This document shows positions 1 to 8,973 of a stretch of 64,000 nucleotides of DNA, piece by piece. The position numbers were made by a program, and so were the translations under genes. How positions within the stretch are numbered: position 1 is the stretch's first letter; every line of letters begins with the position of its first letter. Origin of the DNA: Bordetella genomosp. 11. Its GTDB lineage: Bacteria > Pseudomonadota > Gammaproteobacteria > Burkholderiales > Burkholderiaceae_B. The notes beneath the pieces are model-generated. The model was given only the letters and a program-made list of their open reading frames with translations, searched no databases and was not told the origin of the DNA. The stretch covers positions 3,720,001-3,784,000 of the forward strand of contig NZ_NEVS01000004.1 in assembly GCF_002261215.1 (NCBI RefSeq), in the 5' to 3' direction.

Positions 1-889
1 CGCGCAGGTCGAGCTCACGCAGGCTCAGCCCGCCGGTGATGCGCAGCTTGGGCGCGGCATCCTTGGGCTGCTCGAAGGAAATGTGCAGATCGGAATCCAG
101 CAGCGCGCGGTTCAACTTCACCGGCAACGGCACGCCCCACGCGTCGGCCCATTTTTCCAGTTCGAGTCCGCTGAAGACCACATCCAGCGTGGACGTGGGG
201 GTGGCGTCGAACGGCCGCGCCGTCCCGTTCAGGTCGAAGGGACTGCCGTTGATCCGCGCATGGAATTTCGGCACGACATCGATATCGGTGGCATAGCCGA
301 AGTTCGAAATGAACGGTACGCCCAGGGCGATCTGGTCGATAACCTGCTGGCGGCCCGTCACCTTGTCGTCCAGGGTGATCGAGCCGTTCTCCAGGCGCAT
401 GTTGTTCAGTGAAAAGCGCGGCAGGGGCTTGTCTTTTTCCTCGGGCGCGGGTTCCGGCTTGCCGGCGCTCATTTCCTGCAGTTTCTGCTGGATATCCGAG
501 AAGTTGAAATGCGCCTGCGCGTCGCGCACCAGCGCCACGCGCGGCTCGCGCAACACCATCGCGTCCACCACCGGAGCGAACCAGAACAGCGATTTCCACG
601 AAGCGCTGGCATCGGCTTCGGCCACCGTCAGCAGGGGCTGGGCGCCGCCCGGCTGCGCGATCGCGAAATCGTGCACGCGCAGCGTCAGCGAAAACGGATT
701 GAAGGTGATCTTGCCGACCTGGACTTCGCGTCCCAGCATGGCCGCGACGTCACGGGTCAGCGCGCGGCGCGTGAGTTCCGGTACCTGCCATGCGGCCAGC
801 GCGAGCAGAAGCAGGATCAGCCCTACAACCGCCCCCGCGATCCGCAAAAACCGCCGCGTAAATCGAATTCGGGGCAAATACGAGGGCAT
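1..889 (-). CDS. DUF748 (AsmA-like) family protein, C-terminus cut by window edge
   Basis: The first 296 residues read on the minus strand without a stop and run off the left edge. The start ATG at 889 is preceded by an AGGAG box 7 nt upstream. Residues about 12-34 form one hydrophobic segment (VVGLILLLLALAAW), so this is an N-terminally anchored protein with a large periplasmic part. The following pattern (LTRDVAAMLGREVQVGKITFNPFSLTLRV, split over about residues 44-72, then FNFSDIQ near 130) is typical of DUF748/AsmA-like proteins of the outer-membrane lipid homeostasis superfamily. The family is usually around 1000 residues or more, so most of the gene lies outside. The exact role is unknown. 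It diverges from moaC. Confidence 0.7.
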   Translation of the reverse strand, partial: MPSYLPRIRFTRRFLRIAGAVVGLILLLLALAAWQVPELTRRALTRDVAAMLGREVQVGKITFNPFSLTLRVHDFAIAQPGGAQPLLTVAEADASASWKSLFWFAPVVDAMVLREPRVALVRDAQAHFNFSDIQQKLQEMSAGKPEPAPEEKDKPLPRFSLNNMRLENGSITLDDKVTGRQQVIDQIALGVPFISNFGYATDIDVVPKFHARINGSPFDLNGTARPFDATPTSTLDVVFSGLELEKWADAWGVPLPVKLNRALLDSDLHISFEQPKDAAPKLRITGGLSLRELDLR

Positions 890-1000
890 CCATCATCTCC
901 TGTAGGGGTTGCGGGATTATGGCCCCGTGGCCCGGACGCGTCCATTATCATAGGCAGCCCGAACGCCTCGATTCAGGGGGGTTTGGGTGCAACATCAAAC

Positions 1001-1021
1001 AATTACGTCGCTGGCGTAATT
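1001..1021. promoter_or_regulatory. 21-bp inverted repeat upstream of moaC, candidate molybdenum-responsive operator
   Basis: The arms are AATTACG and CGTAATT with a 7-nt spacer, a perfect 7-bp dyad located 44 nt before the moaC start. The 9-mer CAATTACGT at its left edge recurs at 9050-9058 in the fdsR-fdsG intergenic region. A dyad at this place fits a repressor or activator site. Assignment to a ModE-like or FdsR protein is inference only. Confidence 0.35.
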
Positions 1022-1064
1022 TCGTTTCAAATCTTGAACGGACCGCCCAAGGCGGCGCATCGGC

Positions 1065-1577
1065 ATGTCCACCTCTACCCCGGCCTTGAGCCACCTCGAT
1101 GAATCCGGCCAGGTCCGCATGGTCGACGTTGGCGGCAAAACCGTCACTGCCCGCGTCGCCATCGCGGCGGCCCGCGTGCGCATGAACGCCACCGCCTACG
1201 GCCTGCTTACCCAGCCGGGCCAGGGCAAGGGCGAAGTGCTGAACACCGCCCGTGTGGCCGGCATGCTGGCCGCCAAGCGCTGCGCCGACCTGATCCCTTT
1301 GTGCCACAGCCTGCCGCTGTCGTTCGTCGGCGTTGACTTCGCCTTGGACGACGCGACACACAGCATCGATATCCGCGCCACCTGCCGCACGGACTTCCGC
1401 ACCGGCGTCGAAATGGAAGCCATGACCGCCTGCAGCGTGGCCGCCCTGACGGTCTACGACATGTGCAAGGCGGCCGACAAAGGCATCGTCATCGAACAGA
1501 TCCGCCTGGAATACAAGGCCGGCGGCAAAAGCGGCGAATGGCGGGCGGATGGCCAAAGCGCTTCGCCCGGAAAATAA
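1065..1577 (+). CDS. moaC: Cyclic pyranopterin monophosphate synthase MoaC
   Basis: MoaC, with MoaA, converts GTP to cyclic pyranopterin monophosphate, the first step of molybdenum cofactor synthesis in the cytoplasm. The 170-residue product shows the full family pattern: KGEVL at 55-59, LIPLCHSLP at 76-84, GVEMEAMTA at 114-122, and the Asp132/Lys135 pair expected in the active site. The family is normally about 160 residues, so the gene is complete. A weak dyad lies upstream. It is separated from the rest of the moa genes by an unrelated minus-strand gene, which suggests an insertion into a formerly tighter cluster. Confidence 0.95.
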   Translation: MSTSTPALSHLDESGQVRMVDVGGKTVTARVAIAAARVRMNATAYGLLTQPGQGKGEVLNTARVAGMLAAKRCADLIPLCHSLPLSFVGVDFALDDATHSIDIRATCRTDFRTGVEMEAMTACSVAALTVYDMCKAADKGIVIEQIRLEYKAGGKSGEWRADGQSASPGK

Positions 1578-1766
1578 GCCCCGGTTAAAAACGGTGAAAG
1601 CAATAGGCCCTGGGCGCTGCTACAAACCACTGCTTCGGATCAGGTTTGCCGGCGCGTGTGACGGAACGGCAACCGGTCGAATACGCGGATCGGGAACGGC
1701 GGCTGTGGCGCGGTAGTTTGCTGCGGTACGCCCACACTGACCGGGCAAGCGTGCAGCCGCTTCCGG

Positions 1767-2969
1767 TCAAGCTCTCCGGGCCCCGGGATAGCAGGACAAA
1801 TAGTCCACTGCGCGGCGCAGGAACGACGGCCGATGCGGGGTCGCTGTCTGTTCCGCCCCAGGCTCGCGCACATCCATCCTGAATATGAAGTCGCCCTTTA
1901 CCAGGATGTTTTTCGTGTCTCCGACAAAGCATGACGGATGCTTGATTTCGAAGCCGGTATCCGCACCGACGCGGTTTTCCATCGCGTCTTCGAAGCGCAC
2001 TCCCGGCACACCCATCAGCTCCGACAGCCCTGGGACGCCATCGAATACGCTCATATGCGTGTTTCCCACCAGGGCGATCCATTTGCCATCCTGGCCATCC
2101 CGGGGAACACGATCGCGGGCATGACTGGTTTCATTGATGACGAGATAAGAAAAATAATTCATGACGGGAATACGCCACACGTCGCTATCGTCGGCATAGC
2201 TCTCGCCGCCCTTCAGGAAATAACTCGCCGCGCAGTCGATGGCGATCACGCTTATGCCGGCCCGGTGCGCGGCATCCACGACCGCCTCGTAGCTGTATTT
2301 TTCCGCGAATACGCGGTCGAGCTTGCTGACCGGAGCCCACCCGTTGTCCTGCGCCCGCAGGTAACGGGCCACGCCCGCCGATATTTCGGTGTGCGGCGAC
2401 CCATTCAATTCAGCCAGCGCATCGCCATGCACGTCGGTCAATAGATGCTCCATGTACAAGCGCTCCACACCTTGTGCCTTGAGCGCCGGCATATTCTCGA
2501 TGAGCAATTTCCTGGCTCCGACATGGCTGTGCACTTCTCCCAGGACCACACCGGGGCAAGCGTCCAGCAACCTCATCAACTGCCCGCCGGGATCCCTTTT
2601 GGGCACATTCCGCATTTCACGCGCATAGCGGCGTTTTTGCGCCAGGCATTCCGAGCCCACGCCCAGGAAGAACTGCTGGGCATCGTTTTGGAGCGCGCGT
2701 CTTCTGGCATATGTCTTGGCCGAGACAGAATTGATCACGCGATCGCGCGTGGCGAAATGCGGATCGAAGGCGTGGCGGTCCCCCATCAACCAATGGTCCA
2801 CCAGGACATTCAGCGTGGGGCGATCGCATAGCGGAATTTCATATTTGCCCGATGGCTTGTCCAGACCGGGACTTTCGACCATGTCGGTAGTCGCATCGGT
2901 TCCACCCGCGAGCGGTTCCAAGGCCACATATGGCGCTATAAACGACTGATTCGACACTACTTCCGGCAT
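1767..2969 (-). CDS. Tiki/ChaN/EreA-superfamily protein, possible toxin or effector
   Basis: The 400-residue protein starts at an ATG with a GGAGG box 4 nt upstream. The upstream in-frame extension has no such signal and looks spurious. The core has GVVLGEVHSHVGARKLLIEN near residue 160, then LYMEHLLTD, and ALVGNTHMSVFDGVPGLSEL near 310. The paired GE-x-H and GN-T-H motifs are those of the Tiki/ChaN/EreA fold. From memory, very similar blocks occur as a domain in large bacterial toxins annotated as membrane-targeted effector toxins in Pseudomonas. No signal peptide or membrane segment is visible. Codon use and A/T-rich patches differ from the flanking moa genes, which suggests transfer. Substrate unknown. 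Confidence 0.55.
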   Translation of the reverse strand: MPEVVSNQSFIAPYVALEPLAGGTDATTDMVESPGLDKPSGKYEIPLCDRPTLNVLVDHWLMGDRHAFDPHFATRDRVINSVSAKTYARRRALQNDAQQFFLGVGSECLAQKRRYAREMRNVPKRDPGGQLMRLLDACPGVVLGEVHSHVGARKLLIENMPALKAQGVERLYMEHLLTDVHGDALAELNGSPHTEISAGVARYLRAQDNGWAPVSKLDRVFAEKYSYEAVVDAAHRAGISVIAIDCAASYFLKGGESYADDSDVWRIPVMNYFSYLVINETSHARDRVPRDGQDGKWIALVGNTHMSVFDGVPGLSELMGVPGVRFEDAMENRVGADTGFEIKHPSCFVGDTKNILVKGDFIFRMDVREPGAEQTATPHRPSFLRRAVDYLSCYPGARRA

Positions 2970-3339
2970 GCTGCCTCCAAAAAATATAGGCCGGGCGCTC
3001 GCACACCGGGTTGTTACAGCCGGGGCAGCCACCTTCCGGTGGCACCATCCACCCGTCATGCAAGGGAACCGGCCACGAAAAACGCGGCATGATGCCGTCC
3101 CCGGCCCTGCGCGTAGCCTCACGCGATGAATATCGGACGCGGCTGGACGTGGCGCGCGGCGGCAAGCCGCGTCATCCCTCCCCCCGCGGACCGGCCATGC
3201 CATCGTCCGGTCGACGCGGTAGAATGCGGGAGTCTTGGGAATCGTGCGCCCCCGGCCGGCACCGCGTCCGTTCTCGCCGGCGCGCCGACGCCAGGACAAC
3301 TATGCAGACGATTTCGGGCCGACGGCCCAGAGGTGCGCG
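2970..3339. other. Intergenic region upstream of the moaD operon
   Basis: This stretch of about 370 bases holds no convincing gene. Apparent reading frames here are high-GC artefacts without ribosome binding sites or recognisable motifs. It contains the start-side signals of the minus-strand Tiki-like gene on its left and a candidate sigma-70 promoter for moaD on its right. Confidence 0.5.
3197..3225 (+). promoter_or_regulatory. Candidate sigma-70 promoter for moaD-moaE-moaB
   Basis: ATGCCA at 3197-3202 and TAGAAT at 3220-3225 are 17 bp apart. They lie 115-140 nt before the moaD start. The -10 box is good (5 of 6) and the -35 is moderate (4 of 6). This is a sequence match only. Confidence 0.35.
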
Positions 3340-3366
3340 GTGAGCGGCTCGAATCAGAATCCCGGC

Positions 3367-3618
3367 ATGGATCCGGCCATCCAACTCCTGTATTTCGCGC
3401 GCGTCGCCGAAATGACCGGCCGCCGGGCGGAAGCCTGGCCGCTGCCGGACGACAGCGTGACCGGCCTTGCGCTGCTGGCAAGCCTGGAACAGCGCTACCC
3501 CCAGCTGGCGCCCGCCGCCCGGCTCAAGCTTGCGGTCAACCAGACCCACGTCAAGGCCACGGTCACGATAAAGGCCGGCGACGAAGTCGCCGTTTTCGAG
3601 CCCGTCACCGGAGGCTGA
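3367..3618 (+). CDS. moaD: Molybdopterin synthase sulfur carrier subunit MoaD
   Basis: MoaD is the small ubiquitin-fold subunit of molybdopterin synthase. Its C-terminal Gly-Gly is adenylated and thiocarboxylated to deliver sulfur to MoaE. The 83-residue product has LLYFARVAEMTG near the N-terminus, LAVNQTHV in the middle and ends FEPVTGG, exactly the required double glycine. The ATG at 3367 gives the usual family length, but a GTG at 3340, preceded by AGAGG at a good distance, would add nine residues and is a real alternative. moaE follows after 5 nt. Confidence 0.92.
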   Translation: MDPAIQLLYFARVAEMTGRRAEAWPLPDDSVTGLALLASLEQRYPQLAPAARLKLAVNQTHVKATVTIKAGDEVAVFEPVTGG

Positions 3619-3623
3619 TCGCC

Positions 3624-4109
3624 ATGGTCGTGGTACAGGAAGCCGACTTCGACGCGGCGGCTTTGCAGGCCGCGCTGCGCGAACGCGCGGGCGCCGCCGC
3701 CGGCGCCATCGTCACCTTCACCGGCTACGTCCGCGACTTCTCCGCGGACGAGGCCACCGAAACCCTGTTCCTGGATCACTATTCGGGAATGTGCGAACGC
3801 GAACTGCAGGACATCGGCGACCAGGCCATGAAGCGCTGGCGCGTCATCGATTTCGTCATCGCGCATCGCGTGGGCGCGCTGTCGCGCAACGCCCAGATCG
3901 TATTCGTGGGCGCCGCCAGCGCACACCGCGGCGACGCTTTCCGCGCCTGCGAATACATTATCGATGCGCTGAAAACGCGTGCGCCCTTCTGGAAGCGCGA
4001 AACGCTGGCTGGCGGCCGCAGCTTCTGGGTCGAACAACGCCAATCGGATCACGACCGGACCCATTCATGGGACGCCGGCGCCAGCGGTTTATCGAAGGAA
4101 AGCACATGA
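3624..4109 (+). CDS. moaE: Molybdopterin synthase catalytic subunit MoaE
   Basis: MoaE is the catalytic subunit that, with MoaD, inserts two sulfurs into cyclic pyranopterin monophosphate to give molybdopterin. The 161-residue product has GAIVTFTGYVRDF near residue 27, HRVGALSRN and the catalytic lysine region APFWKRE near the C-terminus. The ATG at 3624 has a GAGG box 9 nt upstream. A much longer in-frame extension upstream crosses moaD and is not real. The stop overlaps the moaB start as ATGA, which indicates translational coupling. Confidence 0.95.
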   Translation: MVVVQEADFDAAALQAALRERAGAAAGAIVTFTGYVRDFSADEATETLFLDHYSGMCERELQDIGDQAMKRWRVIDFVIAHRVGALSRNAQIVFVGAASAHRGDAFRACEYIIDALKTRAPFWKRETLAGGRSFWVEQRQSDHDRTHSWDAGASGLSKEST

Positions 4110-4651
4110 GCGAGCAAAAAGACGACAAGAAAGCGTGCCTGGCATGCGCGGTCCTGACGGTCAGCGATACGCGCACCGCGGGCAACGACACCTCCGGGAA
4201 CTGGCTGGCCGAAACCCTGGCGCGCGACGGACACGACTGCGTTCGGCGCGACCTGGTGAAGGACAACGTGTACCAGATCCGCCGCGTCGTCAGCGCATGG
4301 ATCGCCGACGCCGAAGTCCAGGTCATCCTGATCACCGGCGGGACCGGCTTTTCGCATCGCGACTCCACCCCCGAGGCGGTAGCGCCCCTGCTCGACAAGG
4401 AAATCACGGGCTTCGGCGAGTTGTTCCGCCACGTGTCCTACCAGGAGATCGGCAGCTCCACCATCCAGTCGCGCGCCCTGGCCGGCTACGCCAACGACAC
4501 GGTGGTGTTCTGCCTGCCCGGCTCCACCGGCGCGTGCGAAACCGCATGGAACCACATCCTGCGCGAACAGCTGGACAGCCGCCACAAGCCCTGCAACTTC
4601 GCCAGCCATCTGCAAAAGAAGGCACTGGAAGCCAGGGAACGCACCCGCTGA
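4106..4651 (+). CDS. moaB: Molybdenum cofactor biosynthesis protein B (MoaB/Mog family)
   Basis: MoaB/MogA proteins adenylylate molybdopterin to prepare it for molybdate insertion by MoeA. The 181-residue product has the MoCF-domain signature LITGGTGFSHRDSTPEA near residue 75, followed by FCLPGSTGACETAW. AVLTVSDTRT near the N-terminus is also typical. It overlaps moaE by 4 nt and is followed by a strong hairpin before moeA. MoaB and Mog are hard to separate from sequence alone, but operon position with moaDE favours MoaB. Confidence 0.9.
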   Translation: MSEQKDDKKACLACAVLTVSDTRTAGNDTSGNWLAETLARDGHDCVRRDLVKDNVYQIRRVVSAWIADAEVQVILITGGTGFSHRDSTPEAVAPLLDKEITGFGELFRHVSYQEIGSSTIQSRALAGYANDTVVFCLPGSTGACETAWNHILREQLDSRHKPCNFASHLQKKALEARERTR

Positions 4652-4691
4652 CCCTCGCATCCGTCCTTCCGCAAGAAGGCCTTTTCTTCCC

Positions 4692-4727
4692 GTGGCGGGC
4701 CGGCAGCGCCGGCCGCCGGCCCGCCAC
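4692..4727 (+). terminator. Strong GC-rich hairpin between moaB and moeA
   Basis: Arms of 12 bp (GTGGCGGGCCGG and its exact complement) enclose a 12-nt loop. It lies 40 nt after the moaB stop and 27 nt before the moeA start. There is no U-tract on its 3' side, so it may be a Rho-independent-like pause, an mRNA stabiliser or a translation control element instead of a simple terminator. Confidence 0.45.
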
Positions 4728-4754
4728 CATCGCCATTTCCTCGCGAGCACACAT

Positions 4755-5960
4755 ATGCTGGAATTCGACGACGCCCAGACCCGCCTTGCCAACGGCGCGC
4801 CGCGCCCGCAGGCCGCCACGGAGACCGCGCTGCGCGACGCCGCCGGGCTGGTACTGGCGCGCGACCTGACCGCGACGCTGGACCTGCCCTCGGCCGACAA
4901 CAGCGCCATGGATGGCTACGCGTTGCGCTACGAGGACTGCCGCGAGGGCGTCGCCCTGCCGATAGACCAGATCGTGTACGCCGGCCATGCGCCCCAGCCG
5001 CTGCAGCCGGGCCACGCCGCGCGCCTGTTCACGGGCAGCCTGATGCCTGCCGGGGCCGATACCGTGATCATGCAGGAAGACACGCGCGAAGCCGACGGCA
5101 AGCTCGAAATCGCGCGCGCCCCGCGACAGGGCCAGCACGTGCGCCGGCGCGGCGAAGACACTGCCGCCGGCAGCCCCCTGCTGGCCGCCGGGACGCGCAT
5201 CGGGCCGGCGCAGATCGCGCTGCTGGCATCGCAGGGCATCGCGCGCGTGACCGTGCATCCTGCCGTCCGGGTGGGCATCCTGACCACCGGCGACGAACTC
5301 GTCGCCCCGGGCGAGGCGCGTGCCCCGCACCAGATCTACAACTCCAACGGCGCCATGATGGCGGCCCTGGTGGAAGGCATGGCGGCGCAGGCCACGCAGA
5401 TCCTGCACGCGCAGGACAACGAAGCCGCGCTGAAATCGGCCTTCCAGGCGCTGGCGCGCGACTGCGACCTGATCCTCAGCATCGGCGGCGTGTCGGTGGG
5501 CGACAAGGACCTGGTCAAGCCCGTGCTGGAAAGCCTGGGCGCCACGCTGGACCTCTGGCGCGTGCGCATGAAGCCCGGCAAGCCGGTGGCCATGGCGCAC
5601 GTGGACGGCAAGCCGGTCGTCTGCCTGCCCGGCAATCCGGTGTCGGCGTTCGCGGTGTTCACGGTGCTGGTGTCGCCGCTGCTGCGCCGCATGCAGGGAC
5701 GGCGCGATCTGTTCCCGCAGGTCAGCATGCTGACGCTGCGCACCGACACCCCGCGGCATGACAGCCGCGAGGAATTCCTGCGGGTGCGCCGCGAGGTCGA
5801 CAACGGCGGCGTGGGGCAGCTACAGGCGTTCGACCGGCAGAGCTCCGGCGTGCTCAGCTCCCTGCCCTGGGCCACGGGCCTGGCGCGCATTCCCGCCGGC
5901 CAGACGGTGTACGACGGTGAAAAGGTCGCCTACTACGACTTCAAGCACTGGCTGTCATGA
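4755..5960 (+). CDS. moeA: Molybdopterin molybdenumtransferase MoeA
   Basis: MoeA inserts molybdate into adenylylated molybdopterin to form the active cofactor. The 401-residue length is that of the family. Visible blocks are LDLPSADNSAMDGYALR near residue 38 (substrate loop), FTGSLMPAGADTVIMQED, VGILTTGDELV, the MoCF motif SIGGVSVGDKD near residue 245, and KPVVCLPGNPVSAF. The start ATG is spaced from a hairpin and has only a weak ribosome binding site. The gene meets mobA tail to tail with a 6-nt overlap (TCATGA), so both stop codons share the same bases region. Confidence 0.95.
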   Translation: MLEFDDAQTRLANGAPRPQAATETALRDAAGLVLARDLTATLDLPSADNSAMDGYALRYEDCREGVALPIDQIVYAGHAPQPLQPGHAARLFTGSLMPAGADTVIMQEDTREADGKLEIARAPRQGQHVRRRGEDTAAGSPLLAAGTRIGPAQIALLASQGIARVTVHPAVRVGILTTGDELVAPGEARAPHQIYNSNGAMMAALVEGMAAQATQILHAQDNEAALKSAFQALARDCDLILSIGGVSVGDKDLVKPVLESLGATLDLWRVRMKPGKPVAMAHVDGKPVVCLPGNPVSAFAVFTVLVSPLLRRMQGRRDLFPQVSMLTLRTDTPRHDSREEFLRVRREVDNGGVGQLQAFDRQSSGVLSSLPWATGLARIPAGQTVYDGEKVAYYDFKHWLS

Positions 5961-6605
5961 GCCATCGCGGTCGGCATCGGCCAGTTCGCTGGCGGTATTG
6001 ACGTTGACGAAGGCATCGGGCTGATCGTCGAAGGGCACTTCGACGCAGCCCGCGCGCGATTGCCACGTATCGACTTTGCGCCCGCCTTCGGCCAGGTACT
6101 GCAACAGATCCGGCAGCAGTTCGCGCGACACCAGCATGCATACCGGCTGGCGCTTGCCGCCGCTGCACGCCACGGCCAGGCGCGCCGCCGGCCCCCGCGC
6201 CCGCAGGGCCTGGCCCAGGCGCGCGACCATATCGAGCGGCAAAAAAGGCACATCGCACGGCGTGGTGGCAATCCATGGGCAGCGCGATGCCACCAGTCCG
6301 GCCGCGACCCCGGCCAGGGGCCCCTGCCATTCGCCGTGGGCGGGATCGTCGGCCACCACCTTGCCGTATTCGGCGTAGCGCTCCAGATTGCGATTGGCGC
6401 TTATCAACAAGGCGCCCACCTGCGGCGCGAAGCGGGCCGCCACATGTTCGACCATGGGCCGGCCACGCAGCAGCGCGCAGCCCTTGTCGATGTCCCCCAT
6501 GCGCGAGCCGCGGCCGCCGGCCAGGATCAGTCCGGCGATGCGCGCGGTTTCCAAAGCGTCCTGCCCTGCCGGCGCGGCAACCGGCCCACTTGCTTGCGCG
6601 TTCAT
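5955..6605 (-). CDS. mobA: Molybdenum cofactor guanylyltransferase MobA
   Basis: MobA joins GMP from GTP to Mo-molybdopterin, giving the bis-MGD form needed by the DMSO-reductase family, which includes the formate dehydrogenase encoded nearby. The 216-residue product has the nucleotidyltransferase loop GLILAGGRGSRMGDIDKGCA near residues 25-44, then GPLAGVAAGL and TTPCDVPFLP (the Asp binds metal). It is convergent with moeA and upstream of moaA on the same strand. Confidence 0.93.
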   Translation of the reverse strand: MNAQASGPVAAPAGQDALETARIAGLILAGGRGSRMGDIDKGCALLRGRPMVEHVAARFAPQVGALLISANRNLERYAEYGKVVADDPAHGEWQGPLAGVAAGLVASRCPWIATTPCDVPFLPLDMVARLGQALRARGPAARLAVACSGGKRQPVCMLVSRELLPDLLQYLAEGGRKVDTWQSRAGCVEVPFDDQPDAFVNVNTASELADADRDGS

Positions 6606-6661
6606 GCGAGGCTCCTTTTACCCCTGCGACGGACCCGGGCGCGACTGCCCGTGGCCGGGCC

Positions 6662-7792
6662 CTAGCCGCCGATGTAGCTCATCTCGACTTTCGGATCGCG
6701 CAGTACGTCCGGCGTATCCGCCAGGCGGCGCTCGGAATAGTGGTCGTCCCGGGCTGCCCAGATGCCCGCCACGGCAGCGGCCAGCTGATCGTCATCCGCG
6801 CCGCCGCGTATCAGGGCGCGCAAGTCATGGCCGCGGCTGGCGAACAGGCACAGGAATAGCCGCCCTTCCGGCGACAGCCGCGCGCGCGTACAGCCTTCGC
6901 AGAAGGCTTGCGTGACGCTGGATATCACCCCGATCTCGCCGGCGCCATCGGCATAGGTCCAGCGTTCGGCCACGCGGCCCATCGGATCGGTCTGCAAGGG
7001 CGCTAGCGGGAAATGTTCCGCGATGCGGGCGATGACGTCGGCACTGGGCAGGACTTCGGCCATGTTCCAGCCGTTGGTGCTGCCCACGTCCATGTATTCG
7101 ATAAAGCGCAGGATGTGGCCGGAACCGCGGAAATGCCGCGCCATCGGCAGTATCTGCCCATCGTTGACGCCGCGCCGCACGACCATGTTCACCTTGACCG
7201 GCGCCAGCCCGGCTGCGGCCGCGGCGTCGATACCGCGCAGCACATCGGCGACGGGAAAGTCGGTATCGCTCATGCGGGCGAACAAGGCCGGATCCAGCGC
7301 GTCCATGCTGACGGTCACCCGGCTCAGGCCGGCCTCTTTCAGCGCGCGGGCCTTGCGGGCCAGCAGGCTGCCGTTGGTGGTCAGCGTAAGCTCCACCGGG
7401 TCGCCTTCCGGCGTGCGCAGGGCGGCCAGCAGGCCGACCAGTGTCTCGATGTTCTTGCGCAGCAGGGGCTCGCCGCCAGTCAGCCGGATCTTGCGCACGC
7501 CCAGGCGCACGAAGACGGCGGCGGTGCGCGCCATTTCCTCGAAGGAGAGAAGCTGCGCATGCGGCAGGAAGACATGGTTGCTATCGAACGCATCGCGCGG
7601 CATGCAGTACGTGCAGCGGAAATTGCAGCGGTCCGTGACCGAAATGCGCAGGTCGCGCAGCGGACGCGCGCGCGCGTCGCGTGCCGGCTGGCCCTGCGCC
7701 GGCAGGGCGTCCGCGCCGGCAAACTGGACATCCCCGCTGCCGGCCGGGCCGCGGTGTTCGGTCAGATAAATTACTTTCGACATGACGGTCAT
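6662..7792 (-). CDS. moaA: GTP 3',8-cyclase MoaA (radical SAM)
   Basis: MoaA is the radical-SAM enzyme that cyclises GTP in the first step of molybdenum cofactor synthesis. The 376-residue product carries the SAM cluster motif with Cys56, Cys60 and Cys63 ([14 protein letters not shown]), and the second 4Fe-4S cluster as [10 protein letters not shown] with Cys298, Cys301 and Cys315. It ends in the Gly-Gly tail characteristic of MoaA. ATG at 7792 is used; an in-frame ATG at 7783 is possible. It lies between fdsR and mobA, all on the minus strand with short gaps, so these three may be co-transcribed. Confidence 0.95.
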   Translation of the reverse strand: MTVMSKVIYLTEHRGPAGSGDVQFAGADALPAQGQPARDARARPLRDLRISVTDRCNFRCTYCMPRDAFDSNHVFLPHAQLLSFEEMARTAAVFVRLGVRKIRLTGGEPLLRKNIETLVGLLAALRTPEGDPVELTLTTNGSLLARKARALKEAGLSRVTVSMDALDPALFARMSDTDFPVADVLRGIDAAAAAGLAPVKVNMVVRRGVNDGQILPMARHFRGSGHILRFIEYMDVGSTNGWNMAEVLPSADVIARIAEHFPLAPLQTDPMGRVAERWTYADGAGEIGVISSVTQAFCEGCTRARLSPEGRLFLCLFASRGHDLRALIRGGADDDQLAAAVAGIWAARDDHYSERRLADTPDVLRDPKVEMSYIGG

Positions 7793-7872
7793 GATAGTTT
7801 TCCACGGCGCGAAGCGCCACCCGCACGGCGCGAACCGCGAGCGGCCAGTCGGGCACGCCCGCGGCAGGCGGC

Positions 7873-8973
7873 CTAGCCGAAGGCCTCCTGCAAGGTCTGT
7901 ATGCGCCCGGTTTCGCTGGCATCGTAGCCTGTCAGCTGGCCCACATACCCCTTGTAATCCGTCCCCCTCATGATCGCCAGCAGCGCCTGCATGGCCGGCT
8001 GCTCCAGCGCCGACTTGCGGATGGCGAAGAAATACCGCTCCCGCGCCAGCGGAATGAAATCCAGCCCGAAACGGTGCGCGGCGGTTTCCACGCCGATTCC
8101 CGCATCGGCCATGCCGCTGGCGATATGGGCCGCAACCGCCATGTGGGTGAACTCGCTGTTCTCGTAGCCATGCACGCGGGCCACCGGTATCTTCAGCCGG
8201 CGCAGCATCAATTCGATCAGGTGCCGGGTGCTGGAACCGATCTGGCGGTTGACGAAGCGCACGTCCGGGCGCGCCAGGTCCGCGATGCCGTGGATGTTCT
8301 TGGGATTGCCCGCCGTCACGAAAAGCCCCGTGTTGCGCACGGCGAGATGGATCAGCAGATGCTCGGAAGGATGCAGCCATTGCGCGTAATGCCGCAGCAT
8401 GGCCGCCTCGAAGTCGCCCTGCGGCACCTGGAAGCCCGCCAGGTCGCATTCGCCGCCGTCCAGCGAAGCCAGCGCTTCCGCGGCCGTGCGATAGCGCAAT
8501 TCCAGCGCGGCGCCCCCTTCGGAGAGTCGCGCCGGCGCGCTGATGTGCTGCATCAGCGCCTCGACGGCGAAACCATGGCTGGCATGCAGGCGTAGATGGG
8601 GACCGGTCTCGGGCAACAGGCGTTCCAGGTCTTCCTGCAGTTCCGAGGCCAGGCTGTCCAGCATGGGCATCAGCCGGGCCTCGATGCGGCGGTTGGCCCA
8701 CAGCAGGCGCTGCGCGAAGGGCGATAGCTCGGTGCCCTGGCGCCGGCGCGTAATCAGCAGCGGCGTACCGAAGACCGTCTCGAAACGCCGCAGGACTCCC
8801 CAGCCGTGGCGATAAGACAGGCCACAGGCGCGGCAGGCGCCGGCGATGTGGCCTACCGCATCGATCGCCGAGAGCAGCGCCAACACCTCCTGCAGCGGCA
8901 CACCGTCGTCACCGCTGCCCTGTGTCAGCCACCATCCCGGCCGCAGCGCGATACGGAACGCGCCGTCGCTCAT
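7873..8973 (-). CDS. fdsR: FdsR-type regulator: ModE-like HTH plus substrate-binding domain
   Basis: The 366-residue product has an N-terminal winged helix of the LysR/ModE type ([20 protein letters not shown], residues about 28-47, then [14 protein letters not shown]). A C-terminal periplasmic-binding-protein-like domain follows from about residue 120 ([28 protein letters not shown]). This layout is found in regulators beside soluble formate dehydrogenase operons and resembles ModE-PBP fusions that sense molybdate or a related oxyanion. It is divergent from fdsGBACD and is followed by moaA and mobA on its own strand. The ATG at 8973 has GGGGA upstream. A start at about 9037 is possible. Confidence 0.75.
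   Translation of the reverse strand: MSDGAFRIALRPGWWLTQGSGDDGVPLQEVLALLSAIDAVGHIAGACRACGLSYRHGWGVLRRFETVFGTPLLITRRRQGTELSPFAQRLLWANRRIEARLMPMLDSLASELQEDLERLLPETGPHLRLHASHGFAVEALMQHISAPARLSEGGAALELRYRTAAEALASLDGGECDLAGFQVPQGDFEAAMLRHYAQWLHPSEHLLIHLAVRNTGLFVTAGNPKNIHGIADLARPDVRFVNRQIGSSTRHLIELMLRRLKIPVARVHGYENSEFTHMAVAAHIASGMADAGIGVETAAHRFGLDFIPLARERYFFAIRKSALEQPAMQALLAIMRGTDYKGYVGQLTGYDASETGRIQTLQEAFG

Noticed and set aside
3126..4109. 327-residue frame that would fuse an N-terminal extension to MoaE
   Set aside because: The extension overlaps the whole of moaD in another frame and lacks any similarity. MoaE has a good start at 3624 with its own ribosome binding site.
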